Part shown: piece by piece, positions 13,971 through 18,854 of the stretch
Numbering within the stretch: position 1 is the first letter of the stretch
Layout: every line of letters begins with the position of its first letter
Assembly (NCBI GenBank): GCA_964636385.1
Contig: CAZWSC010000089.1
Location: 1 to 18,854, forward strand
DNA from: CAZWSC01 sp964636385
Lineage (GTDB): Bacteria; Eisenbacteria; RBG-16-71-46; CAIMUX01
Reading direction: 5' to 3'
DNA length: 18,854 bases
Made by a program: the position numbers and the translations under genes
The notes under the pieces: model-generated
What the model saw: only the letters and a program-made list of their open reading frames with translations
What the model was told of the DNA's origin: nothing
Database searches by the model: none

Positions 13971-15179
13971 GTGTTCATCCTGCTCCTACTGCTTGGCATA
14001 GTTCTCACGATGTGGTCGATCGAGACGATCCGCCACCGCATGGCCCTGCGCAGGATTCCGGTCCGGATCCACGTGAACGGCAGCCGCGGCAAGTCGTCTG
14101 TTACACGGCTTCTCGCCGCGGCGCTGCGCGAGGGGGGGAAGCGCACCTTTGCGAAGGTGACCGGGTCGAGGGCGCGGATGATCCTGACTGACGGAACCGA
14201 CGAGCCTGTGATCCGCCTGGGCACGCCGAACATCTGCGAGCAGCTCGGCGTGTTGAACAGGGCTGCGAAGGAGCAGGCCGGGATCATGGTCATGGAGTGC
14301 ATGGCGGTCCGCCCCGACCTCCAGAAGACGACCGAGGAGATGATCATGCACTCCACGATCGGCGTGATCACCAACGTGCGGCCGGATCACCTGGATGTCA
14401 TGGGGCCCACGATGGAGGATGTTGCCCTGGCGCTCTCCTCCACCGTTCCGCGCAACGGCATCGTTGTCCTTGGCGATCCCAGGTACTCGCGCGTGATCCG
14501 CAGGGCCGCGCACGATCGGGGGAGCAGGCTGATTGTGGCCCATCCGGAGAGCATACCGCCGGACGCCATGAAGGGGTTTGCCTACCTGGAGCACGAGGAG
14601 AACGTCGCCACGGTGCTTGCTGTCACGCGGCTCTTCGAGATCCCGGACGAGGTCGCCCTGCGGGGCATGTACGGCGCAGAGCCCGACGTGGGGGTCTGTT
14701 CGCGCTGGGAGTTCCAGGTGAGCGGATGCCGGGTGGAGTTTCACAATGTCTTCGCGGCTAACGACATGGAATCAACCCTGAAGATCTGGGAGAAGCTCGG
14801 TATGGACTGGACCTCGGATGACGCCGAGGGGGCGACGGTGGCGCTGCTGAACCTGCGGGCGGACCGGATCGACCGATCTCTGGCTTTCGCGGAGGCGGTG
14901 GAGAGGGTACTGCGCGCGGATCACTACCTGCTGGTGGGCAGGATAAATGACGGGGTGATGCGGCGGTTCCAGCAGCAGGTCCCCCCCGGCCGGCTGCTGG
15001 CGATGGGTGAAGCCGATCCTGTGGCGGTGTTCGAGCGCCTCTCCAGCCTGGGGCACCGCAGGGTCCGCGTCGGCGGGGTCGGCAATATTGGGGGTGCGGG
15101 ACACGAGATTCTGCAGTATGTTTCGTCAGCCGCAACGGGAGCCCTGACGCCCGCTGCCGCGGAAGTCGCGCCGTCATGA
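13971..15179 (+). CDS. pgsB: Poly-gamma-glutamate synthase subunit PgsB/CapB
   Basis: The 402-residue protein has an N-terminal membrane helix (FILLLLLGIVLTMWSIE) followed by RIPVRIHVNGSRGKSSVTR, the P-loop of the Mur-ligase-like family (G37-S42). Further blocks match Bacillus PgsB: KVTGSRARMI, MVMECMAVRPDLQ, GVITNVRPDHLDVMGPTMEDVA, FAANDMESTLKIWEKLG, NLRADRIDRS and a closing VGGVGNIGG. The enzyme activates the gamma-carboxyl of glutamate with ATP and joins glutamates into poly-gamma-glutamate at the membrane, together with PgsC. The start is a GTG behind a TGGGGG stretch; it places the membrane helix at the very N-terminus, as in known PgsB. It is first in a cluster with pgsC, pgsW and an exported protein. 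The polymer could be a capsule, a released slime or an osmolyte. Confidence 0.95.
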   Translation: MFILLLLLGIVLTMWSIETIRHRMALRRIPVRIHVNGSRGKSSVTRLLAAALREGGKRTFAKVTGSRARMILTDGTDEPVIRLGTPNICEQLGVLNRAAKEQAGIMVMECMAVRPDLQKTTEEMIMHSTIGVITNVRPDHLDVMGPTMEDVALALSSTVPRNGIVVLGDPRYSRVIRRAAHDRGSRLIVAHPESIPPDAMKGFAYLEHEENVATVLAVTRLFEIPDEVALRGMYGAEPDVGVCSRWEFQVSGCRVEFHNVFAANDMESTLKIWEKLGMDWTSDDAEGATVALLNLRADRIDRSLAFAEAVERVLRADHYLLVGRINDGVMRRFQQQVPPGRLLAMGEADPVAVFERLSSLGHRRVRVGGVGNIGGAGHEILQYVSSAATGALTPAAAEVAPS

Positions 15180-15218
15180 GCCGCTCACGGGAAACAGAGG
15201 GATTCGGGAGGACAGCGG

Positions 15219-15683
15219 ATGCTTATACCTGAGGCGATCGGGCTGGGGCTTGTTGTGAGCCTTCTGTTCACCGAGGCGGTTGGATTCGCCGCCGGGGGGT
15301 TCGTGGTCCCCGGGTACATCGCCCTCTACCTGGACCGGCCGATGCACCTCCTGGGGACAGTGCTGGCTGCTTTCTTCACATATGGCTGCCTGAGGCTGGC
15401 GGGCCGATACTTCCTCCTGTACGGGAGGAGAACGCTGGTCCTGGCCGTCCTCATGGGCTTCCTCTTCGGCATGTTCACCGAGCGGATCCCGCAGGCCGGG
15501 ATCGCAACGTATGCCGGCGGGCTTGCGGCCATCGGGTACATAATCCCCGGGCTCCTGGCGTACTGGATGTTCCGGCAGGGGATCATGCAGACACTGGCGG
15601 CCACCGGGGTTGCCTCTGTACTGGTCCGTCTGACCCTGGTGGTCCTTCATGGAGGTGCGGTCCTTGATACGAGTCTTCTCTAG
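15219..15683 (+). CDS. pgsC: Poly-gamma-glutamate synthase membrane subunit PgsC/CapC
   Basis: The 154-residue protein is almost wholly hydrophobic, with about five membrane helices, and matches PgsC in length and in blocks such as GGFVVPGYIALYLDRP, the central TYGCLRL and GFLFGMFTER. PgsC is the membrane partner needed by PgsB for glutamate polymerisation. The ATG at 15219 has GGAGGA a few bases upstream and follows the pgsB stop by 39 bases. Its end overlaps the start of pgsW, implying translational coupling. Confidence 0.93.
   Translation: MLIPEAIGLGLVVSLLFTEAVGFAAGGFVVPGYIALYLDRPMHLLGTVLAAFFTYGCLRLAGRYFLLYGRRTLVLAVLMGFLFGMFTERIPQAGIATYAGGLAAIGYIIPGLLAYWMFRQGIMQTLAATGVASVLVRLTLVVLHGGAVLDTSLL
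15651..15657 (+). promoter_or_regulatory. Shine-Dalgarno deciding the TTG start of pgsW
   Basis: GGAGGTG at 15651-15657 ends 6-8 bases before the TTG at 15664. The in-frame ATG at 15649 has only a weak GGTGG upstream and would overlap the ribosome site itself. The choice changes the protein by five residues. Confidence 0.5.
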
Positions 15684-16869
15684 GGGGGCGAGCCTGGCCC
15701 GCCTGGCCAGGCCCAGGGCTGCGTGGACCAAGCGTGCCGACCTGTTCCTGGTCGGTCTTGCGCTGCTCGGGATCGTCCTGCATCTGTTGGTTGAGGCGTC
15801 GCGCATGATGAGCCCCCAGCCGCACATGGACCAGAAGATTGCCGCCGCCACCCGGACGGTACGCTGTTTCGAGGCGATCCGGCTGGCACGCCTGGGTATG
15901 CCGGAGGGGCACGACCTGGAGAATGATCCGGCCTCTTCAGGGCTGATCGGGCAGGAGAACACGCTGATTACCACCGACCGCGGTGTGCTGGAGTCGAAAC
16001 TGACGTCGGTGAACCCGAACTTCGCGGCGGTCATGGTCGACTACTTTCACAGGATCGGTCTGAAACCGGGTGACGTCATAGCGGCCGCCCTGACAGGCTC
16101 CTTCCCGGCACTGAACATTGCGACCCTTGCCGCGGCGGAGGAGATGGGCCTGAGGCCGGTTGTCATAACCTCTGTTGGTGCGTCCATGTGGGGTGCCAAT
16201 GATCCTGACTTCACGTGGCTCGACATGGAGACTTTCCTGGTGGAGAGGAGGCTTCTGAAGACGCGGAGCATAGCGGCCTCCCTGGGGGGCAGCAATGACC
16301 GCGGACGGGGCCTCAGCCCGAGGGGACGTCTCCTGCTTCGGGAAGCTGTCGAACGTAACGGTGTTGACCTGATCTCGGTGCCCACCCTTGAAGAGTCGGT
16401 GACCCGCCGCGTTGAGGCCTATATCCGGGAGGCAGGATCCGACAACATCCGCGCGTTCATCAACGTCGGCGGCGGGGCCGCCGCCATCGGGAACCGCCAG
16501 AGCGCACGACTGATCAGGGCAGGGGTCAACCGGACCATCCCCAGATACAACTGGTCCCGCTGGGGAGTGGCACATCACATGTCGGTGCTTGGTGTGCCGG
16601 TCATACATGTGCTGAACGTCGAGGCCATCGCCCGCAGGCACGGAATGCCGGTTGCCCCGGAGGCCGTTCCCCCGGTCGGGGAAGGGACGATTTTCCACCG
16701 CGAGGCCTATGACCTGAAGGTCGCGATTCCCGCCCTCCTGCTCTATCTTGTTCTCTGCTTCCGCGTGCTTCGCGCCCGGCAACGCGCCGTCCGCGCAGCG
16801 CGGGAGACGGTTGCACCGACGGTCCCGGGGATGGTCCCGGAGCCCGCGGGGGAAAGGGGTAGAGGATGA
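15664..16869 (+). CDS. pgsW: Poly-gamma-glutamate system protein PgsW
   Basis: About 401 residues from the TTG start (406 from the ATG at 15649). One membrane helix lies near the N-terminus (DLFLVGLALLGIVLHLLVEA) and one near the C-terminus (VAIPALLLYLVLCF), with a large domain between them. That domain contains GDVIAAALTGSFPALNIATLAAAEEMGLRP-type Rossmann-like segments and a glycine-rich NVGGGAAAIGNRQSARLI. This matches the PgsW family, which accompanies PgsB and PgsC in genomes that lack the usual PgsA/CapA. Its biochemical job is not established; export or anchoring of the polymer is a common guess. It overlaps pgsC by 20 bases at its start and the next gene by 4 (ATGA) at its end, so the cluster is one operon. 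Confidence 0.88.
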   Translation: MIRVFSRGASLARLARPRAAWTKRADLFLVGLALLGIVLHLLVEASRMMSPQPHMDQKIAAATRTVRCFEAIRLARLGMPEGHDLENDPASSGLIGQENTLITTDRGVLESKLTSVNPNFAAVMVDYFHRIGLKPGDVIAAALTGSFPALNIATLAAAEEMGLRPVVITSVGASMWGANDPDFTWLDMETFLVERRLLKTRSIAASLGGSNDRGRGLSPRGRLLLREAVERNGVDLISVPTLEESVTRRVEAYIREAGSDNIRAFINVGGGAAAIGNRQSARLIRAGVNRTIPRYNWSRWGVAHHMSVLGVPVIHVLNVEAIARRHGMPVAPEAVPPVGEGTIFHREAYDLKVAIPALLLYLVLCFRVLRARQRAVRAARETVAPTVPGMVPEPAGERGRG

Positions 16870-17813
16870 CGGTCGGCCGGACTCGGATGATCTGTACAGT
16901 GGTTAATCTTGTTGTGCCTGTGATTGCCCTGTGGCTCCTTGCCGTTCCTGCTGCGGCACAACTGGTCCGAATCGACCCTGAGAAGCATGCCGGCCGCCGG
17001 GGGATCCTGATTGGAGAAAGCACCAAGGCGATGGTCTACCACAGGGCCTCGCAGGATCAGCCGGCCGAGTTTTCGGTGCAGGGTCCCGTCCCGCTGCGGG
17101 TGATCGCACGCCACTACAGCCCGGATCGCGGCCTCGTTACCATGCGCCTGCGCATAGAGATCGAGGAGGATGGCCAGGATGAGGTCGAGACTGTGGTGAT
17201 CCACCTCGATCCCCGCCCCAGCAACACGGCACGTCGCAGAGACGGAACAAGTGTCGGTGTCCTTCGCCGGGGAGAGATGAAGATCCCGATGGGTCTTCAC
17301 AGGATCAGGATCTACCCCGAGAACACGACCCGCAGCGCGATCATCCGCGTCTTCAAGGGTACACCTGCCAGGAGTGCGGCCTCGTGGGTCCCGTTTGCCC
17401 CGCACCGCTTCGAACAGGCTGTAATTCTGCACGGGCCCGACAGCGAGACGACGTATTACCGATTCACCAAGGAGACTCCCGTCGGACTGGAGGTGCTCGG
17501 CCCCCTGCGCCTCAGGGTCACCACACGGCTCGACTTCGACGAGGTTGCGGGGTCGACACAGTCCTATGTCGTGCGGGTCCTCCTGGATGGAGAACCGTGG
17601 CAGGTCTTTCCGTTGAGTTCCCGGACAAGCCCGAACGTCTTCTACCCGGATCTTCCCGAGATCGCCCCCGGCGTTGCCCGGGAGTTCACTGTGAGCACTC
17701 CCGAGGGGATGCACGACGTGGAGATCTACCTCGCTTCAACAACGGCGGCCGGGGCCTCGGCCAGGATCAGGGTTCCGGCGAGGGAGCTGCGCGCGGGCGA
17801 ACCGAGGCAATAG
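16866..17813 (+). CDS. Exported protein with two internal repeats, linked to the pgs cluster
   Basis: The 315-residue protein starts with a classical signal peptide (membrane stretch VVNLVVPVIALWLLAVP, predicted cleavage in PAAA-Q after residue 31), so it acts outside the cytoplasmic membrane. The mature part consists of two similar segments of about 117 residues (47-163 and 186-303). Each begins with a VILHG/ILIGE-like strand and has a GPxxLRVxxR core (73-82 and 212-221) and a closing GxHxVxIYxxxTT block (143-155 and 281-293). The pattern predicts two beta-sandwich domains. The ATG overlaps the pgsW stop (ATGA). It stands where PgsA/CapA or PgsE would be expected, so a role in polymer export, binding or anchoring is inferred. 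No catalytic motif was recognised and I know no family name. Confidence 0.8.
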   Translation: MTVGRTRMICTVVNLVVPVIALWLLAVPAAAQLVRIDPEKHAGRRGILIGESTKAMVYHRASQDQPAEFSVQGPVPLRVIARHYSPDRGLVTMRLRIEIEEDGQDEVETVVIHLDPRPSNTARRRDGTSVGVLRRGEMKIPMGLHRIRIYPENTTRSAIIRVFKGTPARSAASWVPFAPHRFEQAVILHGPDSETTYYRFTKETPVGLEVLGPLRLRVTTRLDFDEVAGSTQSYVVRVLLDGEPWQVFPLSSRTSPNVFYPDLPEIAPGVAREFTVSTPEGMHDVEIYLASTTAAGASARIRVPARELRAGEPRQ

Positions 17814-17858
17814 CCCGGATCGGCTGCGAACTGCGGCGATAGCCCGGCCCGGCTGCGA
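17811..17858 (+). repeat. Imperfect tandem repeat at the end of the exported-protein gene
   Basis: TAGCCCGGATCGGCTGCGA (17811-17829) recurs as TAGCCCGGCCCGGCTGCGA (17840-17858), 17 of 19 bases alike, 29 bases apart. The first copy supplies the stop codon of the gene. The second continues into a CCCGGC/GCCGGG hairpin (17848-17864) with no T-run. This fills most of the 82-base gap before the dehydrogenase gene; no promoter was recognised there. Confidence 0.5.
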
Positions 17859-17895
17859 GCCGGGGCTCGTGCGCCCGCGCCCGGGGAGGTCGGAC

Positions 17896-18854
17896 ATGCC
17901 GGTACAGACCATCAATCCCGCCACAGGCAATCCCCTGCAGAGATACGAGACGATGCCGGATGAGGAGATCCTGAAGATCCTGGAGCGGTCCCGGGATGCC
18001 TTCCTGAAGTGGCGTGATCTCACTGTTGCGGATCGCGCAGCGCTCCTGCCCGGCCTTGCCCGTGTTCTCCGGGACAGGGGGGACGACTACGCGCTCCAGA
18101 TCACCCGCGAGATGGGCAAGACGATCACCGAGTCCAGAGCGGAGATCGGGAAGTGCGCCTGGCTTTGCGAGGTGTACGCGGAGCACGCCGGGGAGTGGCT
18201 GCGCGATGAGGTTGTACTGGCCGACGGTCTCGAACACAGGATCGTTCATGAGCCACTGGGGGTGATCCTTGCGGTCATGCCCTGGAACTTCCCCTTCTGG
18301 CAGGTCATCCGCTTCGCGGTGCCTACACTGACCGCCGGCAACACCTGCCTCCTGAAGCACGCGCGGAACGTCCCTGCCTGCGCGATGGCGATCGAGGAAT
18401 CCTTCAGGCTGGCCGGCTTTCCGGCCGGCGCCTTCCGGACGCTTCTGACGGGACACGACGGTGTGCAGAGGCTGATCGCGGATGACCGGGTGCGGGGGGT
18501 ATCGCTCACCGGCAGCACCGAAGCCGGTGTCCGGATCGCGCAGGCTGCGGGAGAGGCGCTCAAGCCGGTGGTTCTGGAGCTGGGCGGGTCCGATCCCTTC
18601 GTGGTCCTGGAAGACGCCGATCCCGAGTTCACCGCCCTCAATGCGGTCCGCGGGCGCATGGTGGCCACAGGGCAGAGCTGTATCGCGGCGAAGCGGTTCA
18701 TCGTTGTGAAACGGGCGGCCGGGCCTTTCCCCGCCGCCTTCGTCCGCCACATGCGGGCCCTTGTTGCGGGCGACCCCGAGGATGAGCGGACCGATGTGGG
18801 GGCGATCGTGGACGAGCGGTCCCTCCACGAGCTGCTGGATCAGATCGACGACGC
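17896..18854 (+). CDS. Succinate-semialdehyde dehydrogenase-like aldehyde dehydrogenase, N-terminal part; runs off the window
   Basis: The frame is open from the ATG at 17896 to the window end, giving 319 residues of an expected ~455. It follows the Sad/GabD1 branch of the aldehyde dehydrogenase superfamily: TINPATGNPL at the start, ITREMGKTITESRAEI (69-84), MPWNFPFWQV with the oxyanion asparagine N131, LLKHARNVPACA (152-163), SLTGSTEAG (203-211), the general base glutamate in LELGGSDPF (E228), and the nucleophilic cysteine in ATGQSCIAAKRFIV (C262). The HARNVP segment and GQSCIAAKRF are characteristic of Sad-type enzymes. Expected reaction: oxidation of succinate semialdehyde to succinate with NAD(P)+, in the cytoplasm. 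The start has GGGGAGGT five bases upstream. Substrate is inferred from similarity; other short aldehydes are possible. Confidence 0.93.
   Translation, partial: MPVQTINPATGNPLQRYETMPDEEILKILERSRDAFLKWRDLTVADRAALLPGLARVLRDRGDDYALQITREMGKTITESRAEIGKCAWLCEVYAEHAGEWLRDEVVLADGLEHRIVHEPLGVILAVMPWNFPFWQVIRFAVPTLTAGNTCLLKHARNVPACAMAIEESFRLAGFPAGAFRTLLTGHDGVQRLIADDRVRGVSLTGSTEAGVRIAQAAGEALKPVVLELGGSDPFVVLEDADPEFTALNAVRGRMVATGQSCIAAKRFIVVKRAAGPFPAAFVRHMRALVAGDPEDERTDVGAIVDERSLHELLDQIDD

Noticed and set aside
17767..18828. 353-codon minus-strand frame opposite the aldehyde dehydrogenase
   Set aside because: The plus strand encodes all catalytic motifs of an aldehyde dehydrogenase here; the antisense frame has none.

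Overview
The window comes from a GC-rich bacterial chromosome (GC well above 60% by eye, not counted) whose genes are tightly packed and often start at GTG or TTG behind strong Shine-Dalgarno sequences. No rRNA, tRNA, CRISPR array, insertion sequence or phage gene was seen. The lineage cannot be fixed from 18.8 kb. A PgsB-PgsC-PgsW poly-glutamate cluster without PgsA, soluble GAF-type histidine kinases and NtrC-type regulators suggest an environmental, little-cultivated bacterium rather than a well-known model group; this is inference.

Layout. Positions 1-1285 (minus) hold a lipid kinase of the diacylglycerol kinase/YegS family followed by the start of a divergent PAP2 (DUF212/YuiD-like) membrane protein. 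A roughly 250-base divergent spacer contains a long inverted repeat and a plausible sigma-70 promoter for the plus strand. Positions 1535-3286 (plus) encode an orphan PEP/pyruvate-binding (PPDK N-terminal, ATP-grasp type) protein. It converges with an 8-base overlap on a minus-strand block, read in the order soluble GAF-type histidine kinase (8977-7265), NtrC-like response regulator with an eroded AAA+ domain (7257-5911), second PPDK_N-type protein (5845-4172), and tandem receiver-like protein (4172-3279). Upstream of that block on the same strand is NADP-type glutamate dehydrogenase gdhA, with a clear sigma-70 promoter overlapped by a 9+9 bp palindrome. Divergent from gdhA is a 991-residue protein that fuses two receiver-like domains to a third PPDK_N-type module; a Rho-independent terminator follows it.

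Positions 13971-17813 (plus) form a poly-gamma-glutamate cluster, pgsB-pgsC-pgsW plus an exported protein with two internal repeats, behind a TTGGCG-17-TATAAT promoter and a long leader. The window ends inside a Sad/GabD-like succinate-semialdehyde dehydrogenase.

How the parts may work together. The most unusual content is the family of three PPDK_N-type proteins. All three keep ATP-grasp-like residues but lack the phosphohistidine swivel and the PEP/pyruvate barrel of real PEP synthases. All are linked to receiver domains, either by fusion (10714-13689) or by operon (the 5845-3279 pair), and they sit beside a histidine kinase and a regulator that looks unable to hydrolyse ATP. This suggests a phospho-signalling module that uses a PPDK-type nucleotide-binding domain, with unknown target. 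The flanking genes centre on glutamate (synthesis by GdhA, polymerisation by PgsBC, succinate-semialdehyde oxidation), so regulation of glutamate flux or capsule is a reasonable but unproven guess.
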